64,000 bases of DNA. Origin: Eumeta japonica. Lineage: Eukaryota; Arthropoda; Insecta; Lepidoptera; Psychidae. The stretch lies in NCBI GenBank assembly GCA_005406025.1, contig BGZK01001317.1:1-64000 (forward strand), given 5' to 3'. The notes under the pieces were generated by a model that was given only the letters and a program-made list of their open reading frames with translations, had not been told where the DNA came from and ran no database searches. A program made the translations under genes and the position numbers. Below are positions 10,642-23,795 of this stretch, piece after piece (position 1 is the stretch's first letter; the number at the start of each line of letters is the position of its first letter).

Positions 10642-12425
10642 TAGGAAAATGTAATATATACAAACTGTAAATAGATCTAGGGTGTTGACAGAAAGTATAT
10701 GTGACAGGTGGCCTTAGTAACAATTATGTTTATGCCACGATGACATTAATAACATTGAATAAAGATGACGCGTAACGGAAAAACGTTACATTGCTATAAG
10801 GTTTCTCCCATACGCCGATAAAGAAGTTTCACTTCAAAAAAAGAATCATCGAAATTGATTAGCGTGATATTGAGTTATTTGTCGCTCACATACTTAATTC
10901 AAGTTTAAGATTTATATAATTTTCTCATGGATGCCATTGTCAGAACTGAACCATATTAAAATGGAACTATACGAGAAGCACCAGCTTTTAAATAAAAAAA
11001 AAATACAAAATCGGTTCACCCAATCGAAAATTCTGAGGTAACAAACATAAACAAAAAACGTACAGTCGATTTGAGAACTTCCTCCTTTTTAATTTTGAAG
11101 TCGGTTAAGAAGAGAGATACGCTTTATTTATTCTGCACCACGATTTGTTACATTAACATTAAATGACATTAATAATTTTAATACACCTACGATTATGAAG
11201 GCGTGTAACCCTTACGCGAGATCGAAGTAAAACTTTTGTGTTTGGTTTTGTGGTAGATATTCCAACTTAACTAAAAATCAATAATTAAGTTATTTTATAT
11301 TTCAGAAGTGTAAACCGAGTTCGGGATCTTGATTGAAAGAAATATACCTTGATATAAAATGTAGGAACTCAATCTATATCTACCCGGGCGAAGCCGTAGG
11401 TACAGCTGGTTATTAATAACATAGTTCTAATAAACGTATTAGGGGTTTTCATTTAAGTTGCCGTTTCCGAATGTTGGTCACTTTAAATTTCATTATTTGA
11501 CTAATTCTATTCGAAATTCAAATTATAAATACTGAATCTGTGTAAAACGAATGTACCTACCTAGACTATAAAACGCATTGAAATAGCAGTTTTTGAATAT
11601 TACCTACTTTGCATTTAAATGTCTGACTTGACGCCAAATACGAAGTTCAAGTTATAAAAGCGGAAACTGCGTAATAACGTTACTTTCGCCCGAAAAAATT
11701 ATTCAGTCACTTCCAAGTGGCACCTAAAAATGTAAGGAAAGTTTACTTCAAATACATCTCGTCGTGTAAATGTAGATTATCTATTCAACGATTTTTTTTC
11801 TTCATTGATTACACATTTGATTTAATTAAATTTATCATCTCTATAAATTTTATTTCACGTATTTGATCTTTTTTTTTCTTTTTTTAGATTTCTCTTCATA
11901 GCGGATGTAATATAAAGCCTAAAGTTTTACTGCTTGGGAACTAATGAGTAGGTACATGTACCTAGGTCGTTAATATCTTATCTATCCCGTACGGATTGAG
12001 ACGGCGTGCTTATTGAGTCGCTGTGATAGCGAAACTTGTTGAAGCTTTTGCTGCATCATGGCCACGATCTTGTGCATGATAATCGGTACACAGACTACCT
12101 ACATGCTTCGGAACTAATCGTTACGAATTTAGATACCTACAAATTACAGTCGCGTCGTAATAACAATTTAATATATACCCATAGATACTTATTTAACATC
12201 AGTGCCAAACTTATTTCACATGTGAAAACTGGAATTATGTGTACGAGCAAAGATAAGTAGGGTTGTTGTGTCAGATTTAGTCCCTTCACTGCTGAGAAAA
12301 CTTTTTTATTTCAGATTGACGGACTTGAATCTTCAACTGTTCTCAGCGAGACAGACGGCTTAATGTGCTATCCTATTTATTACACGGAGACGAACGATTT
12401 AATTTGACTTAGTCGATTCACTTGT

Positions 12426-12497
12426 GATCAAGACTGAACCCGAATGTTCCATCATCCATTTCGTGGGCAACAACTCTACCACTGAGCTATCACCGCT
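12426..12497 (-). repeat. tRNA-like sequence, probably the head of a tRNA-derived SINE
   Basis: On the minus strand it starts GCGGTGATAGCTCAGTGGTAGAG (A-box-like, 12474-12489) and about 40 bases on has GGTTCAGTCT (B-box-like, 12431-12440). This is the Pol III promoter spacing of a tRNA. The acceptor stem does not pair well and no convincing anticodon arm is visible, so a functional tRNA is unlikely. No A-rich tail was delimited. Confidence 0.45.
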
Positions 12498-12971
12498 AGT
12501 AGTGATAAGATAGGCTAGGTAGTATGTGTACACTCAACTGCCTATATACCTTTCTACTAGAAAAATAATATCGGTCTATAAATTTAGTATATAAAAATAG
12601 CTTAAATTTGATCTACGTTAATTATCGAAAACTCTTTTTTTAGTTCTATACTGGGAAACTAATAGAAACCCCATGTTTTCCAAAAGGCTACTTTTTAAAA
12701 ATATTTTTAAGAAATTTACTACACTTAAAACTTGTATGGGTTTTATTATGAGCACTTGTTGAATTGAAGATTTTGGAACCACTGCATATCCGTATATGCA
12801 TTTTTACATATATTCCGGACAGCACCATCAGACGACTGTGGTAGCATCTGACTTTTAATCGACGGGGTTCGGGTCCCGCGGCCGCGGACCCGTGCCCAAT
12901 GACAGAGACAGCGGGCGGACGGAGATGCGCGCCGGCCAATGCAGTGACGAGTGCCTTGTGTGTTTGCGCAG

Positions 12972-13410
12972 GGAGCGCGGCGGTCGCGACCAGCCCCGGT
13001 GCGACTCCGCCCCCCCTGCCGCCGTTCAGCTACGCCCATGGGGGCGCGGGCGCGGGCGGCGGGCCGCACTCGCCGTCCCATTCGCGCAGCTACCAGGAGC
13101 TGCGGCCGGCGGGCGGCGCGGGCGCGGTCGCGTCACAAGCGCGCGACATGGCGGCGCCGCACTACGCTCATCTCGACGAGCCGCTTTTCAAGCACGAGAC
13201 CCGCGTCTACAGCCCGTCGGGGCCGCCGCTGCCGGCGCACCACACCACGGACGGCGCGTACCTGGCGCGCGGCCGCTCGTCGGGCTCGCCGTCGCCCACT
13301 CCGGAGGACGGCGCCGGCGCCGACGCCTACCGCCAGTTGCAGTACCTGGAGGGCTCCGAAGGCGCGTACCTGGAGCACGCATACCTCGATCATCAGCACG
13401 CACTTGACAC
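12972..13410 (+). CDS. srp: Coding exon 2 of the GATA-type factor, residues 48-194
   Basis: Largest coding exon in the window, strongly GC-rich in an AT-rich setting. The acceptor is a T/G-rich tract ending GCGCAG at 12971, and the donor is GACAC/GTAAGT at 13411. It opens with two bases (phase 1 input) and leaves two bases (phase 2 output). The encoded segment is low-complexity and rich in Pro, Gly, Ala, Ser and His, as in insect GATA N-terminal activation regions. Features include a PPPLPPFSY stretch near its start, SPSPTPEDGAGAD near residues 160-175, and a Tyr/Glu-rich tail with LEGSEGAYLEHAYLDHQH. The stop-free frame runs upstream of the acceptor to 12899, so the acceptor is chosen by splice consensus and phase rather than forced by a stop. 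The other frames are also open here because of base composition; they are shadows. Confidence 0.65.
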
Positions 13411-14889
13411 GTAAGTACCTCGTAATACAGTCCTTTTTTCTGTAGCGCACTTAGCTGTAAGTAGGTATATACAGCTTATATAGCTCGACACTTTTTATAG
13501 ACGTTATCACACAGCCATATGTATCCATCAATATTAACAAGAGATGCCTAAGAGTTTTCAAATATGCAGAACATATGCATAATATACAATCTATAGATGT
13601 ATATAAAGGACACTTAAAGGGTTTAAGTTAACGCAAAATGAGCCAACTTGGCTATAATATGTTAAAGCGAAGATACAATATCTCAGATATAAATATGCCA
13701 ATTTATATATCAAGCTTAAAATCGAATATAACCATTATCTTTAATTACGCAAACGCTTTTGAGTTAGGTATTTATTATAGGTCTTTGCTCACGAAAGTAT
13801 ATCTAGAAACAATACGTATCTATCAAAACTAAAATATTTAATTGATCATTAAGACATTAATTCCAAAACTTTATCAAATATTTTTTTCATTTAAGTCGAT
13901 CCTTTTTTGAGTCACTACATCGAATAAGAGAGAAAAAGTTATCAATGACCGAGTTGGCATTGACATAGAAAGTTTAAGGGAAATACCTAGATCTAAGTGT
14001 GAACTTCAGGAACTTGCCAATTGAGCTGATAATAAAGCACAGTTAAGCTAGTACATCTCTTTGAAAGTTTACAGCTTGACTTCGATAACTAATGTAAGAG
14101 ATAAACCATACCAAAATATAGCGATGTAACGGACCTACACTAATTAGTACGTACAACAATATGCCGTTGTTTAATTTATCAAATGATTAATAAAGATCAG
14201 CTTACAGTGTCACCTAACACCCGCTGTTGGGAGGATTAAGTAATTAGTACCTAATCTATACATTGTGACCAAATTTAAGGGTACACCGTGGACTCTAAGA
14301 CAGTTCTGCTGATTACCCTAATCAGAGATAAATGTGTCTATAGTCTATAGACAACATGCTCAGTTCATTAATGGCAATGACTTCTATTGTTTCATTGAAT
14401 ACTTATGAGATAAACTTACGTAGTTTAGGTCATGCCCCTCAGGCACCTCCTCCTGTATATTATTAGAACGGGCACAGGTACATAAATATTTACGAAACGA
14501 CCTTTATCAAAGGTTTTTGCTAAACCATACTGTAATGATAACGATTAGTTGTTTTACCTCTTCAATAATCGAAAACCTGCTCTACTCCATGAATTTTTAT
14601 CCACATTAATACGTTCAAGATAATTTCAACAAGTATTCTCAGAAAAATATTGAGAGCTGAAATATTTATTTGAGATGCGTGTGCTTCTTTATGGGTTATA
14701 TGATACATTACTGTAATTGTTACTAGTGATGAAGACGGATGGGCAATGGTCTTGGACGCGATGGGAATTATGGCGCCGTCGTTAAAAGAATTGTGGTCGT
14801 ACATTATAGAATCTGGAACGACATGCAACGTAGGTAGATTTATTATAAACCTTCAGAAAAATTAATCACAAACTTTTTATTGTAATTTA

Positions 14890-15160
14890 AACTTTTTTGG
14901 AACGAAGTTCCTTAACACGGCTTGCGGTAAGAATTGACTGGTAAAGATCGTAACGTAACGAAAAAGCGTTACATAATAAATAAGTGTTACGCCTCCTCCT
15001 TGCCATTAAATTCAGGTCATACATATAAAAGTAACATTTATTAACGATTTCAAAAAGTACATGATTATGCAGATTGACGTACTAATCAAAATCCTTAATA
15101 AAGAAAACAGATGGCATTGTTTAGTGCTTTCCTAACGCTATTATCAATATGTTGATTTAT
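14890..15160. repeat. Dispersed repeat, copy 1 of a pair
   Basis: Starts GGAACGAAGTTCCTTA with GTAACG/CGTTAC motifs. It then has AAGTAACAT, ATGATTATGCAGATTGACG and ATGGCATTGTTTAGTG, all found in the same order and with similar wording at 42150-42630. No ORF, terminal repeats unclear. Confidence 0.5.
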
Positions 15161-15939
15161 TAAGTATTATTTTTCATTTAATTTTATTACAGTTAAAGTT
15201 AAATGATTTCATTGTGATTGTTATTTATTTTTTAGACAATTTACAATACTTTATTTTATATGTATTTTTCAATAAGTTATCTAATATTTTATTTTAAATA
15301 AATAAATGGAATTCTTTAATTTTTTTATAATAATTTATAATGAAACTTTTATTTTCATAAATTAAAAGAAAATTAATTACAATTTTGTTGCAATTCCTTT
15401 CTGAATATATAGATAAATACCATCTCCTGGTAATGAACACCATCTCCTGAACAAAAGTCTTTCTTTGTATTCTATTCTAAGTTTGTATTTCTATACCTAT
15501 ATTTTTACAGAAACAAGGAAAATGAAAAAATCTGAAAATCGTAATTTACAGTTAGATCACTTAAAAGATAATATTTTTTGTAGTTGCATGCTGACATTTG
15601 TAGCTGGAGAATAAACGTAATAAAGATCGATCCATGGAAAAATATTTTGTAATTATGTGCTATGAAATTCAAGGTTTACTAAACTTCGGATGTTTAAAAA
15701 AAAAACGAAAAAAAATTAAAAAAAGGTAATTAAATTCCCGGAATTGTCGGAACTAATATCTTTCGTTAAGGGTATCGAAACAGGCAAAAATTATCGAAAC
15801 CCTTAATGTGGGTTAATATCTGCATACATATTATTATTAAGTAGGTAGAGAACCCTTAGGGTGTAGCTGCTATTCGCACCTGTCCGGAGTTTTGTCCTTG
15901 TAATGAACTCGACCACCTAATTACTGCTCTTCATTCCGT

Positions 15940-16100
15940 TTACTTCCGACTTGCGAGCGGACGAGCGCGCGACCACGCGCTATCGTGGAGCGATCATCGC
16001 GAGAACAACTGATGAGGAATTAGCTATCGTCGTCAGAGGTGGGACGTCTATTGAAACGTCATTACGCCCACGAAAACGAACGGCTGATGTCGACGAGTGC
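15940..16100. other. Small GC-rich island
   Basis: CG-rich patch (GAGCGGACGAGCGCGCGACCACG and neighbours exceed background). No supported exon. Confidence 0.3.
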
Positions 16101-17099
16101 ACGCGTAATGATCTAACGAATTAGGGAATATCGAGACTTAAAAAATTATAGAAAATTCTATTTGTTCAAACGTGCAATATGTTCATAATCAATACAAACA
16201 ATTCTTCTTAACTCTTAGCAAGTACATAAGTATAGGTTAATTAGGTTAGTTCAAAACGTATAGCTCAAAAGCGCGTTATCTCTGATGCGGTGCAAATACC
16301 TCAAAGAAAGGCTTTAGATGAATGCGCACGGCCGACGGCTTAAGAAGACTACGCAGGGTTTCATGTTTACTTAAAAATGTTTAAGTGCAAATACGGAGAA
16401 TGATATTTCCAAATTGGAACATTTTACCGTTTAGGCGCATTAACGAATTTTTGATGTCCTCGATGTCGAACGAAACTGCAATGTTGTGGGGCATTTGCTT
16501 GGCGAGAGTGTTTTTACAGAGGATCAGGCGTCATTAAAAACATGTATTTAGATTATAGTATGTGACCTGCCTGTTTAACAGCTGTTCACAAACGTTTGTG
16601 CAATCCAAAAGAGGAAATACAGTAGCGCCGAGTTGCAAAGCGGATTCTTGACAGTATATCAAACAATTTTTTGGTTATAAAACGCTTTGAATTCGACTGA
16701 GATACGCCTAAAGAACCCACGCTTTGAATTCGTTGTATGAAGCCGCGAGCTGACGTTGTCGGATTTCTGCACGAACATAAAGGAACGCGCCGTGGGCCTC
16801 GGGCGCCGGCTGGACGTGTTTCGTAGCGCTACACAGTTCGAGTGCATCTCAAAAAGACAAAAATGAGTGACTTGAGTTTTCAGACGATATAATTTTAGTT
16901 TTTGTATAGATAAAAAGATTTATTATGGAATCCCAATTATGCACACTATTTTATCGTTTTCCACTATAGTTTAACTGCTTTGAATTATAATTGGTTTTCT
17001 CATAAATACTCGTCGTTTGCTTTGAAATCTTCGGATTCATTTAATTAACAACACATTCAAAATTAACACTATGATTCAAACGAAGTTTTTATAATACCC

Positions 17100-17870
17100 C
17101 CTCTGTTCGTTAGATTTCAAATCCAATAATGATTGCTTACTATGTCGTTTCTTGTAAAAAATCCACCTATAGGTTTATTATATTTTGAAAGAATTCTTTC
17201 ATTTAAAACGAATGCTGTACATGCCATAAGTAACTGCAGTGACTCCACGGCATCGACTGAAGCTTTTTTTTTGTATTTCCGCCCGTGCGAAGAGCAAGGA
17301 CGCAAAAACCCATTATGGGCTGTCCGTGCGCCCGAACGCACGGGGTGTGTCCGACTCCCACGGACTAAAAACCCCCTGAAGCATTAAGACGCATGCCTTT
17401 AGCCCGTAGACTTTTCAGACTTCATCTAAGCGGCTCGGTGGCACTAGGGAGTGCCAACGGCGCGAAGGTCAGGAAACCCTTCCGGGTTACTACGACGTAA
17501 TAACGTCATAGGTGAATGTGTTGCCCCAGAAAGAGGCCAAAATATCTAAAATACTAATAATACCCTGAATAATGGATTAATAGTAGACGACGTTTGAAAA
17601 AGCGAGTAGTAGAGGGGGTGGCGAAAAAGTGCGAAAGGCGGTTATAAAACTAACGGTTCCGGTTGAGGGCGTTATGCCCTTGAATCACTGAATTTAAAGT
17701 TAAAATTCACAAAATGTCCTATACCCGTTACGTAAAGACGTAACGCAACATAACCGAATTAAATTCGGAATGCATAGACCATCAATAACAGAGTTTGACC
17801 GCTAACCGTGACGCTGAGCGAAACCCGTCCCCAAAGGTTGTTGCTGATCAGCATGCGGTCGCCCTCACGT
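17100..17870. other. Moderate-GC, repeat-like region of unknown nature
   Basis: Differs in composition from its AT-rich neighbours. It has an open minus frame (17117-17341) of about 74 codons with no recognised domain and a non-coding stretch with CCCACGGACTAAAAACCCCC. It may be part of a LINE 5' region, but no motif decides it. Confidence 0.25.
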
Positions 17871-17919
17871 AGTCAATGGTAAACCATTTACGCGTGTAAA
17901 ACACACAAAATAACTAAAA

Positions 17920-18660
17920 TAGTGATCGGTATCTGGAGCGCGAAAACTACGGGAGCGCTCCCTAGGCGCAGAAACCGAGCGCGGGCTCGGCGTGCAGACG
18001 GCAGGGTCGCCGGAGTGCGTAGCCGGGACGGACGCCCGTGACTTAACTGCCGCCGCGCGACTCCCCACGCACTGCGCGGCACCCCACACACTCATGCACG
18101 CGCGGAGCCCGACACTCCGGAACGCGGCTCGAAGGAACACTGACACGCAGTAACACAGTAAACTAAACGGGTGGCCCAGGGGACTGAACCGAAGGCGACC
18201 GATCGCGACGGAGGAACAAACGAACTGAAACTGAAGCGGATCACAAGAAATGGTTGTAGCGCTCCTTGTAGCGTTACGAATACGTTGCAGTAGCGCCCAC
18301 TCCGACGCTTGTAGAGCCACGCCGGCACTACGCGGCTTTAGCGCTAGGCCAAACGTAGCCGATTCGCGTAGTGGGCGAGGCCCAGCGATGGCCATAATAC
18401 AGATGTGTCGACAGTCGTACCTCGGCGCGTGCACGCGTCGTGTGTATCCGGCAGAATCTCGGAAATATCGCTAAGCGTGGGGCAACTGCGGGCGCGCCCG
18501 TCGATGCAGATAGCGATGCGTAAACACGACCAAAGCGCATGTGCGCGATGGTGCGGCGACAGGCGATATGCGTGCACGTGCGGCGCCGACCGTCGTCCCG
18601 AGCCGCGTGATGCGTGGGCGTATGTTTCATCACAGCAATATATCACAGATATTGCCCGAA
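17920..18660. promoter_or_regulatory. Large CpG-rich island in intron 2
   Basis: About 700 bp rich in CG dinucleotides with open frames on both strands (up to 189 codons, minus 17865-18434) and no protein motif. Because several frames are open at once, composition explains them. Candidate regulatory DNA or alternative first exon. Confidence 0.3.
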
Positions 18661-19418
18661 CGATCTAAAACTCTTTATAGTTTTTAGTCGATCCAACCAG
18701 ATCGGATTATTATTATCGATTGCAACGAATTAATCGAATATTTTGTTTGAATATGTAGAGCATAAATTTTAAACGTGCATCGTGTCCAAATTATTTGTTA
18801 CCTAGTCAAAATTACCGATTTATTAAATGCCAAAAACTGATGACAGTATTAGGTACAGGTTTTTCGTTTAAATTTTACATCACAACTTTTAATACTTTTC
18901 AGTCGCTTAATTAATTGAACACGTCGGCCTGTGGTCCGCGTGATGACAAACGCTTGCACTATCGTTTTTGTCGGTGCGTTCGTTTTCTTTCCGTCGCGCC
19001 TCGCCCGCCCCATCGACAGCGTGCACGGGATTCCGTTACGATACAACCAGACTTCCGCGCGATACTGTTCTAATTCAATTTGTTGCATTTTTCACCATTT
19101 ATTTCGGGACAGTTATCGCTTGACTTTTTTACTCATTTTTACGTTTTTATTTTACTTTTTACACAAAAGCTGGACCTAACATCGGACCGTAGGTTTTAAA
19201 TATTTATTAAGTACCATTAAATAGCTAATTTAGTTACATATATAAACTCTTCAATCGTTTTCCAGCATGTCAAATGTCTGCAAAAGTCAAAATCTTAAAT
19301 AAGGGACTACATATGCAATTTCTTTTGTTTCGACAGACTCTCTTCAGATAATTCTAAAAGTTCGCCATTAGGGTTACAATTTTATTGTCAATTTACTGAT
19401 GGAACTCCAGATTTGCTC

Positions 19419-19430
19419 TCTCTCTCTCTA
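19419..19430. repeat. Short CT microsatellite
   Basis: Six CT dinucleotides in a row. Confidence 0.6.
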
Positions 19431-21384
19431 AGGAGCTCTAAGTAATTACCAAACAGTTGCCTGATCAGCTACAATCAACTTCCTAGCGATTCTAGTAAGT
19501 TTACTGAAGCAGCGACGAGAAACTAATACTTAAAAGTTTCTATTTAGTTGATTGTTTTGGCGGTTTATTCGAAAAGTAATGATTCGTTTTTAAAATAAAA
19601 ATTCTTTAGGCATAAAAATGGCTGAAATTTTTTTTAGTTTGTTTGTAAGTAAAATTTGGTTGCCTGTAAAGTCGGTATACGGGCGAAAGTTTTATGACAA
19701 CGACTTTGAATGGTAAAATCATTTTAATGTGAATATTCATTCGTATAGTAGGAAGAAGGATGAAATAATAGTAACAATTTAAAACATTTATTTATACAAA
19801 GAATTATATTTAAAACATTAATTTATACAAAGAATCTCGCACTGAATTTCATATTAACAAAATTTTATTTTACCTTACAACATACGTATTATACAAATAT
19901 ACATACAATAACTTGCAGACATTTGCAAGCTATGCATTATTCATAGCGCGGCAGAACCGATGTTGAGAGAGACGCAAATTCGGCGGAACCTTCGTCGGTG
20001 ACTCATCGTTACGTTAACGAGCGTTACACTTTTCAAAGTGACCCCAGCCGCAACCTAATTTAAGATTGTCAGTCAAAAGTTATAAATACTTCAATCGCTC
20101 GTAAAGGTTACATGCTATCCAAGTTTTTTATGTAATATTTATTTTTATAACTACAATAGTATTAATTAAAAATAATTAGATTAATAAGATTATTCATAAA
20201 ACTGTGAGAATAAAAATAACTTAATGTACCAAATTAAAATTCCCTATCATCGTGCGTGTCTGTAAGTTCACACATGCAGTATTACTAATTCCTGATCTAC
20301 ATTGTTTATGCCCTGTCTTCGCTGTGATTATTTATTTTCATGCTTTTGCACACGTGTACAACATTATGTTATAATCAGAATATTTTACCTATGACTGACA
20401 AGTAAACATATATGTATTTATTATAAATGCGTACCTAATTATTCTTATTGACTCCTTCCATCACTATCAAACAACCGAACGGATTATAATTAAATTTTGC
20501 AAAAAGGTAGATTACGTTCTCGAGCAGAATAGGATATTTCTTATTTATAAAAATGTTTTTGTACAAATATCAGAAAGTAGTAATTAACACCCCTTTCTTT
20601 TACACGCACAAAACTACACTATTTCCGAATAAAGTAATATATGTTTTATTCTGATATACTAACGTTTGACTCTGGCTTCGTCCATTTCGGACATGGGGCC
20701 GAAAGCAGCACGGGGAGCATAGTAGAAAATTTAATCAGGGTTATAATCGAGAATGAGACCGGGTTAAGACCATAATCGGGCCGTGGTGGAGATCGATGGT
20801 AAGATCAATTCATGTAAGAAATGAGGAAACTCATTTAATGCCCACATGAGTGAAGCCGCAGGCAAAAGCAAATCAAATTAAAAAAACACTCAAATTCTTC
20901 GATAATACATAAAAATATATTTCTTTTGGTTTGAAGCTTTGACTGGTACGATGATTAGAATACTAGTGATAGTTTAATTGTTATAAAGCCGGCCACTCTA
21001 ACTAACTACTAAAGTTAAAGGGGGGCAAAAATTGGAAGCAAAGTGCAAGACCCTATGGAAGCTAAGAGCTTTAGAGGAAAGTTAACTTAAGAATCATTTT
21101 ACTTTAAATACCTATCCAACAATATCCCACACAAAGCGTGCACAAAAATTCATTCCTCAATTTCATGCATCGAAAGCTGCTCCCCGTAAGCTGTTCTTTT
21201 CGGTTACCGCCCCCTGTAGACGTGCAGTAAGTAACGCGGAGATATCGAAATTATTTTTTTTTTTCCATATCATTTCCTCGCTGTAAAACCGAAATTACGG
21301 ATTATAAATATTCTTTGTTAGTCTAAAACATGAAGATAATTATTAGCACCCAATTTCCAAACGAGTTGTCGTATGGTGCTCGTG

Positions 21385-21560
21385 AGCCTGTCGCACGTTA
21401 TCTCCGCGGTCGCCGCGCCCGCGCCCGCGCCCGCGTCCACAGTCGCCTCCGCTCCATGTCGCTCTATTATTCAAATGTTAACGGTCAATGCAGAGCGAAC
21501 TAAGCGTCCTAATTCTTAGCCGCGTGCGACGTAGCGCGGAGGCGCACGCGCCGCCCTCTA
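21385..21560. promoter_or_regulatory. CpG island with CGCGCC hexamer repeats
   Basis: Contains an imperfect run of CCCGCG/CGCGCC hexamers at about 21411-21436, then two further CG-rich patches. No exon supported. Confidence 0.3.
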
Positions 21561-22413
21561 TACGCCTTTGTTGACTTTATTAACTGATTGTGCGTGTACA
21601 TACTGTACATGCTTAGCGCTAGCAGCTAATTATGTACCTACACGCACAAGCGGCTAACGGCCTGTATGTTCAAGTTTTCGAAAACCATATTCTTATATGC
21701 ATATTCTTGGATATTTGATGCCGTCGATATAATTAAAATAATATATTATTCTTCCAAAATTTGAAAATGTCATGCGACACCTAAATTACAAGCATTTCGT
21801 GTCGCTTATGGGTACTCGTATGGGAAATTAGACATTAAAAAAATTAGGAAATATTTATGAACTTATTAGCTGTCACTTGCATCTTCGCACACGTGAGCAT
21901 AGAATGAATTCCTTTACTCTTTATGCCGGCGAGTCTTTCTGTCTACCACGATAGCGACTTTAATCTTGATCCAGATGTCGATTCTACATCTTCTATCTGT
22001 TCCGATTCCCGTCTCGTTCTAAATGCCAAAACCTGGTCCATTTCTAGATACCGACTGGTCCAGTTCTAGTATATGAGTATGTACGTAAATTTTTTTTATC
22101 ATTATTTACTTCCTTGCATAATTTGATCAGTTTTATTGAGTTAACTTCTACAGATACATAGGTCATATCAATTCAGAATATATTAATTGAAATAAATAAA
22201 TTAATAGTTTTAATATTTTATTACTAAATTAATAAATTTATCGTATTCTATTTATCTAATACCTGTTATCAACTATTACTTATCATTTTTAAAACAACAA
22301 AGATAAAATTATCACCTTTGATACTTAACATTAATGGATCAACTAAAAACTGAATGTTATATTTTACTGAGACTAATTGTTTAAAAAGATTTTCGTATTG
22401 TAGGTCTTATAGG

Positions 22414-22602
22414 GCCTCTTCCACCATCTCCTTTTGAATTGACTTTCAACAAAAAGTTGTAATAAAATTAACTTTGCGTACCATGTCCTCGTTTTAACGG
22501 GTTTTCAGCCCCAACAACCGTTAAAAGGAGAACATGGAACATCGAATTAATTATAAAAGTGACTTTGTTAAATGTTATGTTAAAAGAAATGGTGGAAGAG
22601 GC
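22414..22602. mobile_element. MITE-like hairpin, 189 bp
   Basis: Imperfect inverted repeat along its full length. The outer 14 bases are perfect (GCCTCTTCCACCAT at 22414-22427 and its complement at 22589-22602). The inner stem pairs TTTTAACGG (22492-22500) with CCGTTAAAA (22518-22526), with a loop of 17 bases. No ORF. Target duplications are not clear. A non-autonomous DNA element is most likely; a structured RNA precursor is an alternative. Confidence 0.6.
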
Positions 22603-23209
22603 GTGTAGTGGATTTAAACAAGAGTAACTTAGTTGTCATAATAATGTTACCAATTAGTATTAAACGAGTTCCATAGTCGATTCAAGTAAGCGAATTTGAT
22701 CATAATAAACATTAAATGATTTAAATGTAACAAGTTCTAAGTTGAATTTATTAAGCAGAATCAGTTACTGTGATCATTTCTGTGTTGGTACTGACCATTG
22801 TCTTAGTTGAATTTATTAAAATGTTATTATAATAATTTTCCTGTTGATATTGACCAAACGTTAATTGAATTCGTTAAGATGAATTTGTTGGTATAGTTGT
22901 TTTTCATGTATATACTGAATAAGATCATAATTGCTTTAGATAACGAATAATAATAAGAGCAGTACGGTTTACTAGTGCATTAAATAATGATAATCAATCA
23001 AAATCCTCCTATTTGAAGTGTCTAACATCTCATTAGGCTCGCACGTAACAGACAGATATTTGATCACAATTTTGTTAGGAGCAACCAAATCTTTTTAGAG
23101 TATTACCGTATTCTTCGATTCCATAGGTCCTTCATCAAAAATATCTTCTGAAACATTGACACTAAAAACGAAACGTCTACGGCGTGTCAAATGATTCATG
23201 TACGTGTGC

Positions 23210-23360
23210 TTTGTATTTGCACGCGTAACGAAGAGAGGCCGGCGCGGGCGCGGGCACGCCGCGGACGCGCCTTCGGTGCAAGACGAGCGGCGCGGTGTCG
23301 CGACGCCGCCCCGCGTCCGCGCCACGCCGGCCCCCGCCTCCCGTATCCTATCTTTGTTTT
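23210..23360. promoter_or_regulatory. CpG island
   Basis: Dense CG content with overlapping open frames in several registers and no motif. It precedes the candidate first exon at 23796 by about 440 bp. Confidence 0.3.
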
Positions 23361-23795
23361 TCATGTTTGTTTATTCTACCACTTAGCAAACATCCTATTA
23401 AGATGTCCCATTCATTTTTTGTGGGCCGTGAAACTCGAAATACATATTTGTCCCCTCGCGGCGAGATCGGATGTTTGTTCTGTCATAATACTTTTATGAC
23501 GGCATTTTAAGGCTCGAACTGCCATCGATTCCCGAGGCCGCCGAGCGCCGGCGCGCTCCCTTTGTGTTCATCAAAGATCGCAATCACTTTGGCGTCGAAT
23601 ACGTCAGTCGGTTTAATCCGAGTCTTTTCAATTTGTCATCGAAATACTCCGTTTCTTCTTTCAGATTTGTATATTTTTTTGACGTGACAACGTCTAATAA
23701 CTCGATATTACGGGCTGCATGCACGGAAAAGTTGACGTCATTGTCCCGTTACGCTCGATGTCCCGTTCCGCAAGCGAGGCTCGAGTGGTCGGCTC

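Larger units (their letters stand above)
9740..11412. repeat. Composite of old dispersed repeats
   Basis: Opens with an ACTGTACCGATTATGATGAAA block and ends with CCCGGGCGAAGCCGTAGG, both like the two ends of a repeat type common in lepidopteran genomes (Helitron- or LINE-derived; not settled here). Inside it are a purine microsatellite, a Ty3/gypsy integrase remnant and an inverted pair, GAAGTGAAACTTCTTTA (10289-10305) and TAAAGAAGTTTCACTTC (10822-10838). Nested insertion is the simplest reading. Confidence 0.4.
8499..12971 (+). other. Intron 1 of the GATA-type gene (4473 bp)
   Basis: Bounded by GTACGT and GCGCAG in matching phase 1. AT-rich, with old repeats over 9740-11412 and a tRNA-like SINE near 12.45 kb (separate entries). 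8640-9740 holds only a small GC patch at 9130-9230. 11413-12420 shows nothing recognisable. Confidence 0.6.

Noticed and set aside
12951..13445. Alternative plus and minus frames across exon 2
   Set aside because: Arg-rich shadows; only the frame starting at 12972 joins its neighbours in phase and gives a plausible protein.
17865..18434. 189-codon open frame on the minus strand
   Set aside because: It lies in a CpG island where several frames on both strands are open; no motif, no splice logic, Arg/Ala/Ser-rich as expected from composition.
18931..19179. Hydrophobic N-terminal frame that resembles a signal peptide
   Set aside because: No initiator, no donor at a useful place, and the rest is Phe/Leu-rich translation of T-rich DNA.
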